Program-made: the position numbers and the translations under genes | Part shown: one piece after another, positions 12,336-24,634 of the stretch | Layout of the letters: each line of letters begins with the position of its first letter | How positions within the stretch are numbered: the first letter of the stretch is position 1 | Origin: Phlebiopsis flavidoalba | Taxonomy: Eukaryota; Basidiomycota; Agaricomycetes; Polyporales; Phanerochaetaceae | NCBI GenBank assembly: GCA_035772785.1 | Contig: JAOCPU010000005.1 | Coordinates: 620,001-684,000 of the forward strand | Direction of reading: 5' to 3' | DNA: 64,000 nucleotides | Notes under the pieces: model-generated | What the model saw: the letters and a program-made list of their open reading frames with translations, nothing else | The model's database searches: none | What the model was told of the DNA's origin: nothing

Positions 12336-12500
12336 TGTCATTTTGCTAGTCTCGTTCTCAGACCCCAGGGGCGGGCGCTAGGGCGGTCCGCGAGCTGTTG
12401 AATACTAGTCAGTAAGAGTCATAAGACAGCGTAAGCTGTCCGCGCTCATGCCTCGGGGAGTTACTAGTTTACTTATCGGAGTAAGCAAACTCGACCGCGA
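12336..12500 (+). repeat. Direct repeat copy R2
   Basis: This is the second copy of the repeat at 10008-10130. It has AGGGGCGGGCGCTA, GAGCTGTTGAATACT and CGGAGTAAGCAAACTCGACCG in the same order, with about 50 extra bases in the middle. Confidence 0.4.
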
Positions 12501-12924
12501 ATCACGCCGGCCGAGGGGCTTCTACACTACATAATCCAATTCAGTTCCTGGCTGACTTCACTACTTATCTGATGCAGTTCGGCTAGAGGCGCTGGGGACG
12601 AGACCTATTATGGTGTCGAAAGCATTTTGGATCCAACAATCATCACATACGTTGAACTTCGTGGGCCGTTGCTAGCAGCTACAGTATGTACTGCGGGTCG
12701 AAGTGGGAAGAGGTAGTAGACAATTCCTGTACAGTCGCCACAACGTCCCGCCTTAACCACTGAGATTGATGGCACCGCAGCACCAGATAGAGCTTTACAC
12801 TAACGACCACCACGCTCACAGAAGGACCCCGGTGTCGTCTCTCACTTGTCCCCCCTTTACACTGATAAACCTGACGTGGGAACGAACCTCTTTGATATCC
12901 TCTACAGGCTCTGAACATTCTTGC
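12501..12924. other. Intergenic, possible exon remnant
   Basis: This lies between the F-box and SCY1-like genes. A stretch at about 12575-12680 after a TGATGCAG acceptor reads GDETYYGVESILDPTIITYV. It could be a remnant of an F-box-type tail or an unrecognised exon. Otherwise nothing is supported. Confidence 0.3.
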
Positions 12925-14165
12925 ATGAGTGTGTATCTGAGGACGCCTACGAGTCTCCGGCTCCACGTTACGGTCTTCGGCGCTTGTTGCAGAAGTTCGG
13001 GGGGCGTAAACTTCCATTTTTCTCTGGCTCGCAAAAGGTCGCTACCATTTGGAAGTGGGAAATCGATATGGACGTTGTATGTAAGGACAGTACAAAACGT
13101 GTAAGGTGAGCCAAGCTATCTTCATGTGCGTTCTAGGTACGCTACTATATTGTAATCGTAGGATGATAGCAGTACAAGTATCCGTCTTCGAGCTCGAACG
13201 CAAATCAACCGGGCAAAGCACGGGATCCTCCGTACACTGCCACCATAGCGAAATATGCCTTCCCACATCTCCGCTAAAATACTCACTGTAGCGACATCCT
13301 GATCATCTATGAAAGTGTTGTATGTAGTAAGAGGACAGACACTACGTGCCATGTACAAGTGATGACGGAGTTCGGGCGCGTCGAACTCTTGCTCCTGCAA
13401 TTGAGGGAGCGGAGGCCTCGAAGTGACTGCGCCAGGGAGAAGCGCCAAGACATTGCTACTGTGTGGGGAATACCTACCGTATATCTGTACGTTGAACCGT
13501 GCGTGTGTTTTGCTCTCAGTCATCTTCGTCTGAAGATTACTTTATGATAGCGCCTGAACATTCACTCAATAGAAATCTAGTGGCCTTGTGCTCGACGCCA
13601 CGGGCAAAAAGTACGTGTAGATTCTCGTTCTTCATTTCGCGCATCTGGTGATTGGAAGTACTCGGTGGGTTTCACGATATTGTTAAAGCAGTCCAAAGGA
13701 GATGCGGTCGGTTTTATATGTCGCGTATGCTTAGGCTGATCTACTGTATTCGTACCGGAAATTTTGATGTCAATAAAATATGCACCCCTCCGGTCTGCAC
13801 GAGAGCACGGGAAGAGTCCGCTTCCTGACGCTTCAACATATGCTTCACCCGAAAATAAAAAAAGGCGGCTTGGTCAGCACCACTTGAAGGCACGTATGGT
13901 GTCTTATGCCGGAATCCCAGCCGAGTGCTCACTGCAAAGGCAGACACGCCACGGGAGCGGGCAGACTCATATGCACTAAGGTGACTCCTTCTTATCCACA
14001 GTTCGCGTTCAACTCGCTGTTCACATTTGGCCTACCATTACCACCGATCCGCACACAGCCTTCCACATCCTTCCCCCGCACAGTCCTCCCCGTGGCTTTG
14101 ATACCACAATCTGTCTTCTCCCGTCGTTTTAAGTAGACTCCTCAACACCCTATTTTAACCACTTT

Positions 14166-14196
<31 letters not shown>

Positions 14197-16549
14197 CCCC
14201 CCCCGCCTTCCGCATCCCAATAAAGCGCGTCTATCCTTCCCAAACATTTTTCTTGAGCATGGGTAGCGGCAGAGACCGCCGGAGAAAGCTCAGGCTTCTT
14301 TGCGAACAACAGGCTGGTAAAAAGTGTCGCGCCGGCTTGGATAACTTTAACATAGCCAGTGAGGCTGAGTAAAAGCCTCCGCTGTTGAGGTGACTATCGG
14401 TTCTTCCGTGCATTTCTTGATGCCCTTAAACTCTTGATTACACAGGGTTCTCAAAGAGTCGGCTGCATCGCTACCTCCTGAGTTCGCGTCATATCGCGTT
14501 CTTACCCTCTCTGGCGTCTGCACTAGAATTTGGTGGTGCTTCCGCCGCCTCCATTCTCCCCCTGGTGCTTCAACTCGGAAAGAATGTCCCGCCCCAAGAC
14601 TACTCATCGGTCATTATGGTCCATCTCATCAAGCTATATGCGAGCCCCGATAGAGGAACTCGGATGTCCTTGCTCGATCATTTGCAAGGACTATGCTGAT
14701 AAACTCGACAAGAAGACCGTGGTTGACAAGATATATGGCCGAACCTAGTATGGCTCCTCGTCCGCCAACAGCGTAAAACATTACTTATTGCCACACAGCA
14801 AAACGGGTTTCAACGACACTGTCCTGTCATACGAGAGGCAACTGTACGATCCATCATCATGATTTCAGACAAGGTGAATGGTACAGCTCTCTTATGTCGT
14901 TGTTTCCGCTTATCATGTCGTTTTGATAGTTTAACGAGCGAATTCTCAAACAACGACCTACTTCGCTACCTTGCAAAAATGCAAGGCGACCAGCGAAGCT
15001 TCGATTCGCACAAATACTTGCATTCTCCTCGGTCGTCTGGGGCCGACATTAGGCTATAATACGAAACGAAAAGTACTCGTCCCGGCATTTACGCGAGCAT
15101 TGAAGGACCCATTCGTTCATTGTCGGGTTGCGGGCCTCATGGCGTGATGGCCACCATCGACTGTTTCGATTGATATCGAAGAGGGGTAGCCACCAGAGTA
15201 ATACCGAACATGTCCTTTGCTCTGGTAGACAAGGAGAAAGTATGTTGCCATCTATTGTTTTCCCTCAAGCTAAACAGGCTGGACGGTGCTTCCAGGCTCG
15301 TAAGAGATCAGGCTTTCAAGGCGATGCAGCTGTTCGTCAAGAAACTTGAGGATCACACGCTGCGACTATGGTAAGGCTATATGCGACTCATTCCTGGGAT
15401 GATACTGTAACAGTCTGCAGCCTGTGAAACACCGCGGAGAACGGAAACGAGCCGTCGAACTTGTTTCCTGTCTCTTCACCTGGTCAGGGTGGAAGCCAGG
15501 CAGCGCTTGTCAACTCTGCTGCTGGCGCTGCAGGTGCGTTGGCCGGATGGGCTCTGTCATCTATCGGCAAGAAGGTGGGTGGTTACAGAATGAAAATAAG
15601 CTTCGTGATTCACATAATCGTTTTCCCCCCCCCCCCCCCCCCGCGTTTACGCAGCTTGCTCCGGCCCGACCTGCAAAGCACCATGAATGGCGTCTCCCAA
15701 GCTTGCCTCAACTGATATTGACAGGCCATCATCCGCACACATCCGTACCCGCACCAACCTAAACGGTTCTAGGCCCCAGCCATGGGCTAATTTATCGCCC
15801 GGCCCTCTCGACGCCGAACAAGGTTCCGACTGTAAGCAAACGAAGGGCATGCAACTTGGGGCGACGAAGGTTCCAAACGTCGTCGCATATGCCTGCGGAA
15901 TGGGCTGAAGAAGCGGCGGTCCGAGGCTGAGGCCGAGGAGGCGACACATGCAAAACCCGTGGGGCAATGATGACTTGATGGACGTCAATGCCGACCAGGA
16001 TGACTGGAGTAAGAGGTTCCTTCAGGCCGTGATTTCATTGCTAATCATGTTGTTGCCTCCCCAGGGCGCGTTTTCGAAACTGCACCGTCACCAGAGCCGG
16101 CTAACACAGGGCTTGGTATTAATGCCACTACTAGTATGAACGACCTTTACTCGTGCAAAATGGTGAGCCCCATGTTGCGGATATCGAAGGTCAGACTCAA
16201 CTGTATCATTAGATGACGATGGGACTGGGGCATCCCCAACACCCTCGTCACCCGCACCTACTAAGTGTGGCCGCACCCCAACCGCGGATCCCACCTGCAT
16301 TGCGTTCACCAACAATATCAGAGCCAAGTAAGACGGCAGTGCCCAGCAGAGACGCGTCGCACGGCGCCATCGTCCGTTGCTCCTATGACAAAGGAAGAGA
16401 AGGCGGCTGAAATGGCCAGCCGAGAAAGGAGAGAGGAGACAGGCACGTCTTGTTTTATGTCGCCCTTGCGCGTCGCGTCGACTGATTGCATTACCCTCAA
16501 GCGTATCGCAGCTCTCAAGGAACAAAAGAAGCATGCAGCGACGAAATAA
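12925..16549 (+). CDS. SCY1: SCY1-like pseudokinase with HEAT repeats
   Basis: SCY1/Cex1 proteins act in Golgi-ER trafficking and nuclear tRNA export, with a degenerate kinase domain, HEAT repeats and a charged tail. The start at 12925 (MSVYLRTP) leads to VNFHFSLARK and KSIWTLYV, then VSVFELE. The kinase-like part continues LRHPD-type residues, TEFGRVELLLLQLRER and KSSGLVLDATGK. HEAT blocks are YADKLDKKTVVDKI, VIREATVRSI, NNDLLRYLAKMQ, LGYNTKRKVLVPAFTRALKD, FALVDKEK and DQAFKAMQLFVKKLEDHAAT. The tail has PWGNDDLMDVNADQDDW, then APMTKEEKAAEMA and RIAALKEQKKHAATK before the stop. Two long poly-C tracts interrupt it, one in an intron. Frame changes are frequent, but the order is complete. Confidence 0.85.
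14166..14204 (+). repeat. Poly-C tract (C28 T C10)
   Basis: An almost pure C run lies between the kinase-like and HEAT parts of the SCY1-like gene. It is probably intronic, and its length is likely unreliable. Confidence 0.9.
15625..15642 (+). repeat. Poly-C tract (C18)
   Basis: This C run lies in the last third of the SCY1-like gene, within a short intron that begins after the SSIGKK block. Confidence 0.9.
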
Positions 16550-16866
16550 AGTTGTTACTGCGGTATAGACGTACAGTACTTGGTATTACGTGGATTTGTG
16601 GTCTCGGGGTATATTTATCGTATTAAGAATCGCCTGGCTGTAATTCTTCTATGGGCACGCGGACGAGACGTTCTCCAGCGGTTCATTGTTGGCCTGTTCA
16701 TCGAGTGGGAGCTTTTCTCGCGAGACGCGACTACAGGCAATGTTAAGCGACTATGCAAGGTCACAAAATGCGGGGGTCTGCGCACGGAAAAGTCTCAAGG
16801 ATCCTGAACATGTTCGGCCATGTCTCTAGGACTTCTCCACACACTGGACGAAGGGAGAGTATGCAA
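16550..16866. other. 3' region of SCY1-like gene
   Basis: This is probably 3' untranslated and intergenic sequence between two convergent genes. No motif was recognised. Confidence 0.4.
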
Positions 16867-17221
16867 TCAAAACAAGATTATGGGACGCGACAACGCACCT
16901 GTGCCTGCATCTGCCATCACGTCAAAGTCATCTCCAATGTCTTCAATACGCTGAGGAACTTTGCACTGCTTTTTCAAGGGCGGCTGCAGCTTCAAACTCT
17001 TTTCTTCTTCTCCGTGAGTTGTGGCGAGCGATGCTTGCAGGGGGTTGTCCAGGAACCTGGGATTGACGGATAGGGGCCATGGACTGCCGCATCATATTGC
17101 ACAACGCGTAATCGAGTGTGGATATCACAGGCTGGGGTTTGTCTGTACTGGATGATGGTGGTGGTGGTATACGGGACAGAATCGCGATACCCTGAGTCCC
17201 GGCGTTCGAGTGACGCCACAC
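16867..17221 (-). CDS. Small unknown protein
   Basis: This is a short reading frame that I do not recognise. It starts MWRHSNAGTQ, runs through LDYALCNMMRQSMAPIRQS and ASIARHNSRRRRKEFEAAAA, then LEKAVQ. A one-base shift leads to VPQRIEDIGDDFDVMADAGT, GALSRPI and a stop at 16867. The basic Arg-rich and Ala/Glu-rich middle suggests a helical or coiled-coil segment, followed by an acidic tail. The start lies about 120 bp from the MED12 ATG in divergent orientation, so the two may share a promoter. A GTAAGT site opposite the MED12 start might mark a further upstream exon. Confidence 0.4.
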
Positions 17222-17344
17222 GCCGGGCGGCTGCTGTCTCTATTCGACGTCCATGTACAGCCAATCAACCTCAGTCCCAACGTGCACCGTTGCGGGTACT
17301 TACGACCTGAACGTCTGAAAGCGATTCCCCCGAAGAACGAGCGC

Positions 17345-20300
17345 ATGGCTCAGAGAGAGGCACAGCGTCCTCCAATCTACGAATGTCGCCCTCCAGAATG
17401 GTTGCCCCAAGGTTCATGATTCTGCGGACCTAGGTATGTTGTCATACTGTCTGGCGAAAGCTGAGACTGACGGTGATATTAGGTTTCACGAGCTTCTATC
17501 CTCCGAAGCCCGACCAGGAGGAAGAGGTGTTGACGGGAAGGGAATGTGAAGAATGGATTCGTATTACCACACCAGTGTTCCGGTACGTATACAGACAGTT
17601 CCTTGACACTTCGTTACTCAGTACTTCTAGGCCGAATTCTATAGCGCAAGAGGTACTGTGTCGAGCAGGCACTCTTCTCCCGAAGATGCCTTGACGGGCC
17701 TTGAAGACCTTATGTCACAAAATATTAGTACACTGAAGGCAGAAAATGCGCCGCCTATCCCGTAAGCTTGGTCATGTACGCTATCTGCGCCTACGCTGAT
17801 ACAAATGCGACTATAGAACATCTTCGTTCAAACTTCCTTCCAGAGTGACTATGAATGACGCTAGACGACAAGCATGGTTTTAATGATCTTGCCAATCCTG
17901 ACGTACCGTTACACAAGTTGGGGAAGAGTGTTCCTCATGGTGCCAAAGGACACGACCTCCTCGATCTCTTGCACCAGAATAATGTCGCAATACCTCGTGC
18001 TGTTTGGTTTCTACGCGTATTCGGTGGTAACGAAACTGTGGGGCGCATATACCCAGTCCCCGGTCGCGATTTCAGGCTGAGAACGAACGCGGTCGGTACA
18101 GGCTGGACTCATGGAAATAAACCGCAGTACGTCCCGACACAGTACAGCGTCGATTGGGCCAACGTTGTGGTGGGTTACCTGAAAAAGCAGCTCACGGAGA
18201 TTGCTTTGCCAATGGCTCCTCGACTTGGTCTGAATGTCAAGTCGGCTTTCAAGGGAGTACTACGCGGAGCAACCAAAACCCGAGACAACATGGGTATCAC
18301 GCTTTAGTTACAGGTACTCTAAATTAACACCCTTTGTTTTATTCAGCACTGACAAGGGCGCAGTTTGAACAGTCTCCTTCGAGCATTCTACGCCGAAGGT
18401 CTGGTTGACCACCGGACCTTCTTTACTTGGCTAGTTCAGCAGACTAGCATATCGAACCCTGCCCCCTCAACTAGATTTGTCGCAAATCTAGGCCGACGAA
18501 TATCTGGACGGGATATGCTAGTCTGTAGGCGCATTGAACTCGACCATATGTTCGAGGCATGCATATGGTACGACTACAATGATGCCCCAGGGTCTATGAC
18601 AAATATCTTTGTATAGTGGCCTCATGCTAAGAGTTCTGCTTAAGATTAGAGCGACTCAGACCCATCGATATGCAACAATTGTCAAAACTTGCCCCGTGAA
18701 CCGGGGGAGACGGCTGCACCCCCCGTACCCCCCTCAAATGAAATCATTTGATTCCTGGTTACGTCAGCAACAACACCATGTAACAACGTCATTTCAATAT
18801 GGTTCCACAGAGAGCCTTCCTCGCGCTTCGCGATGCGTTTGTCAATCCAAGACTATGGTCACGAGCATGCTAATATATTTGAGGAAATTCTCGGCGGAAC
18901 AAATCAGTCAACACTCTGCAGACCCATCAGACCCCAGCGACAAAATTCGAACCCCCGTTTTCAACGAGACATTCTTGGCCGCATACACAGACGTGAAGAA
19001 GCGCAATGACGCAATGTTATTTCGAAAACCTTCCGCCTCGTGTCCCTCGGTTCTATCTCATCAGCTTTGTCGGATATCAAGGTCCTGTCTTCCCGCTATT
19101 CATAGCTATGCATTGTCTCCCCCTGACAGTCTCATTACAGCTACTCAACTCACGGTTTCCGGTACATCATGTATGGAATCATGCACGTTCTTCGAGGGGA
19201 TCACCGAGCCGTCGCCAGCGTTTGCGCACACAAGCTAGCCTACCTTCTGCTCAACCTGGAGCGTCACGCCACTTCAGTATGGAGACCAATAGACCATACG
19301 CGGCGGTATCACTCCTTCAATGTTGGCGGACAAAAGCAGAGGATCGCGCCATACGACGAGACCCGACGCCTCGCTAATGACGATCTCCGCCAAGACTAGG
19401 GAGGGTCTAATCCCCCCCCCCTATTATGAACTCTGGCCATCTGATACGCAAGTGAAAATTAGCTGCAGGGGACGTGGACAATTTGGCTAGCGTTTCTCTC
19501 CTTTTTGATCAGCTTGTAACAGCATGGTCACTCAGTTCGAGCTTTAACGGGCTGTATATCCAGCGGCTTATCGCCCGGGGCGAAAACAAAGGCCTTTCCT
19601 CTGATGTGAGTTCAATTTATTCTAGGCAGTCGCGATCTGCGCCTGACACCCAGGACTTAGCCCGAGTGCATCCAGGCATCGAAGGTTCCTCCAATGGATC
19701 CCTTTGCACAGTTCCTCAGCTTCTCTGTTAAGCCAACGAAAGGTCACCTTGTACGGTCTACCCGCGCGCACGTGAGACGCCGAGGATCTCATGAACGGGA
19801 AATAAGGAAACAGATCAGGGCCGTTTCTGCCTGAGTTGTTCGGTGTGGTGGGTCCTTGTATGTTGTTGCCGAGTACAAGCTGAACTTGTTGTCACAGGAG
19901 AGCTACGTCAAATGAGACTATCGTCGCACGGTACCCGATATCTATCGCGTCCCAAGTGCCTGGCATTCTTACTGAAAAAGGGCGACAAGATTCGAGCAAG
20001 TGAGGCTGTTTTCGGGTGGCTTCTTCCAATACTCAAGAAAGCCATCGCTGGGTCAGATTCCCCTTTCGCCTCTGCCACGCGGCTACTTATAATTACGCAG
20101 ACAAGGAAAACCTCCGAAGCATCCCCTGCTGTGCTCAGAGCGTACTGCGCAGCTGTGATTTCATGGCCCATTCCCGGCACTATAGGGCATCATTTTGGCG
20201 AGGTGACATATTCCATTATTTGAAGTGTTTATGAGGTCAAACTGAGAAGTATATCTACAGGTCACGCTGTTTGCTCTAGAACATGCAATGTCGAAGGAAG

Positions 20301-23300
20301 CTCTGTCAGCGGTCTTGCAAACACTTCGGCAGCACATGTCGAGATCTGGAAGCTGTCTGAACAAGATGAAACCGTATTGCCGAAGCGCTCTATGTCACGC
20401 ACAATTGCTGGAAGGCGCAAGGTGTACAAAGTCGGGACCATTCTGGACCTCGTTGTTTGCGACTGATCATGGTGTTATACTCGAACAACCCGTCCGTGAG
20501 CAGCTTTTGGCTGATCGAGTTCTAACGTCACGAGGGTACGTTTGGCATCTGGCTTTGCGTTTGGGTCGTGGATCTCTAGCTGATAGTGTTCAGGCGTTTC
20601 ACCCTATTGGAGACAGCCAATTGACCGTAGCCAAAATGCGGCTGTCGTACGAATTCCACTGCGAGATCGTCTAACTGCTACCTACCGAGCACTCACCCGG
20701 ACGCACCAATCCACTCTAGCGAATAGCCTATGGTACAAGTATCGGAGTGCAGTCCGATCTGGGCGATGGAAGGTCATTGGGACAACACTGTAGGCCAGTC
20801 TGCGCAAATACCTCACATGGCTTCAGACACAATGGTCGCCGGGAATGCGCTCGCATTCTTTTCGCTATTCATTCTTCTTGATCCACCGTTGACAACGACA
20901 TCATCCGCCAATGGACTTGATGAACATGTCTTGGATTCGATTGCTTCGTGGATCGGGCCGGAACGAGATCGCAGGCGCTCCCAGCCGAGGCTTGGGAGTT
21001 TTTTCGTTTGTTGTTCTCGTACACCTCGCGTCGTACAATTCTCCTCAAAGTCACGACGGTCTTGGAAGGACTCGTCTATCCGGTCTGGCAATATGCCGCC
21101 ATTTTGGATTACTCCAGCTCATGGGACCTCGCTTGAAATCACCCTACCGGTTATCAACGACTTGTGCTCGCGTCTCCTTCTAGGAGATCAAATCGAATTC
21201 CTGACACCACCGGTCAGACATCTTGGAGTATCACGGGCTTCATACTGCACGGCGAGATGTGTATCGCGAGCCTTACTTCAAGGATTTGGTCAACAACATC
21301 CCTACCCTTGTTCTCATGGAACAAAACAGCCATATACCCGAGCCCCTCCGGCAGAGTACTGCCGTCCTGCGAGGAGGCTATCTGTTGTTCTAGTGTATTC
21401 AGACTGGGGACGTACCGTGAGCTGGATGCTGTACACGATGCCTTCCAAGTTGTACTTTGCGACGTTGGTGTTCTAGAGGAGAAGCACGAATTACTGGTGT
21501 CGGCGCTGAAGTTTATCTTCAACGAAGGACAAACAGGTAAGAAACACACCGATACTAGCCCTCACGGATTCATACTCATGCTCGCTTTTTGTAGACCCTA
21601 TTGACTCTGACGAGGGGTGGAAGCACTCTCCACTTTCTTGAGCCCATGGAAAACTTGCTGCCACATCGATCGAACTTCGCTTCACAATTCGACAGCTGGG
21701 TGAGGCCCTACAGCGTCCTAAACAGCAGGAAGACGCAGAAAGAAGCTTGACGAGACTTGCACACACATTATTCGGTCGAGGGATGGACAGCGAACAAGCA
21801 GACTTCGTGGCCGAGATGATACGTGGTGCGAATCCACTCATCGTAGGCAAAGTAAGTGCTCCTCTCGACAATCGTAGACGCCTTCTCACGCCGAATAGTT
21901 CGTCAATGCTGGTCTCAAAAGAATTACCCGAAATCCTCAAGGATAGTGACCCTCAACGTGATCCATCAGACCTGCAGCTCCGCGTCGCAAATGCGGGCAA
22001 AGTGCTTCGCCTGCTCACTAACCTCGTTGAACCCATGCGTTTCATGGAGCCTTCGTCGTCTCTCTGCCTCATCTTGACGACTCTGCGCATCAGGATCTAA
22101 TATCCATGTTGCATGATACCCTTCAACGCATTGTGACCTGCCTATCTGTCCCTTCCGAAGCGGAATCTCACGGACAGATCGCAAATACGACGATATTTCT
22201 TGCGCGAGTCTTACAGTTCGACCTCGGCTTTCCCGGACTATGGAGCCAGTGGATGAAGGAACACTGCGGGGGGCTCTGTGACACGCTCTTTCAGCTTATC
22301 ATAGTGCGTTGTGTTTCTCCTCCATCTTGTCAACCTAACGATACGCGTAGATTTATGGATCCGGTGAAAACGTCGACATCATTGTATTCCATCTACTCCT
22401 CGATACCCTTTACTATCTACTAGACGGTATGTTTTACCGGCAATGCTACCCTACGCTACCTCATTTCGTTGGATCAGAGATACCTACGGACCCGAAAGCG
22501 ACGACCCTGGACCCGTTCCGCTGTTACCCCTGTCTGCGAGCTTCGCGCCCTCCCCCCGCAGACATGCCTCAGGAGTTCCGAGAACACATCCGCGCATTGA
22601 TCCCTTACGTCGCTCCAAATCGTAGCGTGGAGAACCTAGTGTACGCTCCGATGGATTCCAGCTCCAATGGGCCATCTCATGATTCGTCGGTCCCCGTGCA
22701 AAACAAGCCTTGGGAGTGGACGGAGTATCTAGGTGAAGTCCCCACTGGCGATGCCACCAAGGAGAATGTCGACGCTCGCTCTCAGCATAAGCCTGAACAG
22801 GCGCCTCTCCTTCAAAAAACTCTGCTTCATTGCCACTTGACCTGTTCGGTGGCGAAGGTGACTGGGAAGCTCGTCCGGCTCGACCACGAAAGCCAGCTTA
22901 TCGACCCCGGACTCGAAGGAAACCTGCGCATGCTGCAAGACGAATCTTCCACCGAGAATCTCTTCAAACGAGACTTCAGAGAGACCCGCGTGGACCCGAC
23001 TGCGCTGGATGCGAAGCCGGCTATACCGCTCACAGTAGATACTGAGGTTGAAGCTGTTACCAACGCCACGTTGCCCTCAGCCTCCGAGCATCCCGGTTCG
23101 CGGCTTGCGTCACCCGTGGGATCGACTCGCTCGAGAGGGTCCATGCAGCCTCCATCGCTTCCCTCGGGGTCTCGCAGGTCCAGCCCAGTCATCCTCCATC
23201 ATCCACAGCAGCAGCATCTGGGTCTCTCCAAGCTCTCAACAGGGTCGAGTGCCGCAGAGCCGATTGTGGTGGATGACTTCGACGCGGCGAGGGCTGTTGC

Positions 23301-23421
23301 GGGGGTGAAGCGCAAGACTACAGATGTAGGGGACGATGATGAAGTCGAGATCATAGAAGGGCCTGCTGCGGCCTCTCAGGTGAAGAAGGTAAAGGGTAAG
23401 GCGAAATCTCGAGCTCGATGA
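17345..23421 (+). CDS. MED12: Mediator subunit 12 (kinase module)
   Basis: MED12 links cyclin C/CDK8 to the Mediator core in RNA polymerase II regulation. The start ATG gives MAQREAQRPPIYECRPPEWL, then PKVHDSADL, a phase-consistent intron and GFTSFYPPKPDQEEEVLTGR. The Med12 domain follows: NDLANPDVPLHKLGKSVPHG, AKGHDLLDLLHQNNVAIPRA, then VWFLRVFGGNE. Later blocks include YSVDWANVVVGYLKKQLTEI, LLRAFYAEGLVDHRTFFTWL, AEQISQHSADPSDPSDKIRT and DVKKRNDAMLF. The last exon (from about 22430) is open for 330 codons, ends in acidic and basic segments (DDDEVEIIEG, then KKVKGKAKSRAR) and has a likely nuclear signal. The total span fits a protein of roughly 1600 residues. About ten frame changes are needed, yet splice sites are conserved. 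Confidence 0.88.
18440..18525. repeat. Nested perfect inverted repeats inside MED12
   Basis: An outer pair, CAGACTAGCATATC (18440-18453) and GATATGCTAGTCTG (18512-18525), encloses an inner hairpin with CTAGATTTG (18471-18479) and CAAATCTAG (18483-18491) around a three-base loop. All four arms are perfect matches within coding sequence. Confidence 0.85.
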
Positions 23422-24634
23422 AGGGACTTTTGATGATTTCTTACTGGTATTATTTCTTGCATTTTCTCTTCCTTGATTTAGCCATTATTCATGTTTTACA
23501 TGGTTCGGGATTTCTCAATGTGTATGTTATTCAACCTTTGACTATGACGTGGGGGAGTCTTTACTATTCACATGGAATGGCCTGCGACATAGTCGTACGA
23601 GGACGTCATCGCAGCTCGCCACAACGGCTGTTGCTGTACTTGGTCGAAATGTCTGAACGTGACAAACTTGCCCTTCGCCCAGGCAAATCGCCAGAGGGTG
23701 CAAATAATAGCCTGCGCCGTCACTGTCAGTAGTATGTCGCATAATTTAAATCGAGCGAGCAGCCGAGACAGCCCTTTTTGTCTAAATATCGGGATAGAGG
23801 AAAAGGTACCTGAGGGTCTCAGCGCCACATAGGAGGTATAGATGCTCACCGACCTGTCGGTCCCATCAACGGAACCGGAGGCAACGGAAGTATCTACTCA
23901 AGCGCGTCGATCAAGATGATCTGGAGCGGCACAGCGGGCGACAAGTCGTCATCGCCTATCGTGGCCAGATTCACTCGCCGACTCAGCTCAAGGGACTCCT
24001 AGATTATAAAATCACGATGAAATTAAAACGCGGGCAAAAAATATCCAGGATGTTCTGGTTCGGTTCACTTAGACTGTTGTTGAACAACTGACTCGGACGA
24101 GAGAAAGAATCCCGACATATGGCTGTACATGTGAGTCGCGGGGTGAGCGGGAAAGAGTAAGGTGTACAAACTCAGAGCCCTCGAAATCATCGCGCCGCAT
24201 TTGCGCGGACCAAGCACCAGACGGAGTAGGCTGGGGAAGAGGCAAGCTTCCCGATTCGGCGGACAATAGCGAAGCGGCGCAGTATAGACGCCGAAGGGGA
24301 GGCACCGGCGATCGCCGATGCACGCGCACGTGACCTTGTTGAACGGGACAAACACGTTCTCGCCCTTTCTCCTCCTGACCCCCCGGACTTTTATTCCCCT
24401 CACCTCCTATTTCTGCTCCACCTCCCCCGCCCTCGGCTGGGCTCTCGATATCGCGCAAGACAACGACAACCACCTTATTTCAGCTACTTGGTGGGCCTGC
24501 ACGTCGACGACGCGAAAACAATACCCTCGAAAACACTTGCAACCCCTCGCCTTGTCTTAATTATCTGCCTGGACTCCCGTATTCGCCCATAAACATCCGC
24601 AGCGCTACCTCTACCCTCTTTTATACCAACCACC
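23422..24634. other. Intergenic region and WEE1 promoter
   Basis: This contains the MED12 3' end and the upstream region of WEE1. The last 300 bp are C-rich and pyrimidine-biased as in fungal promoters, with ATTATAAAA at about 24004. No gene is supported. Confidence 0.45.

Noticed and set aside
13122..13523. 134-codon minus-strand frame
   Set aside because: It is antisense to the SCY1-like kinase segment, whose plus-strand protein blocks are recognisable here.
24065..24473. 134-codon minus-strand frame, Gly/Arg/Ser-rich
   Set aside because: It is antisense to the WEE1 upstream region and of simple composition.
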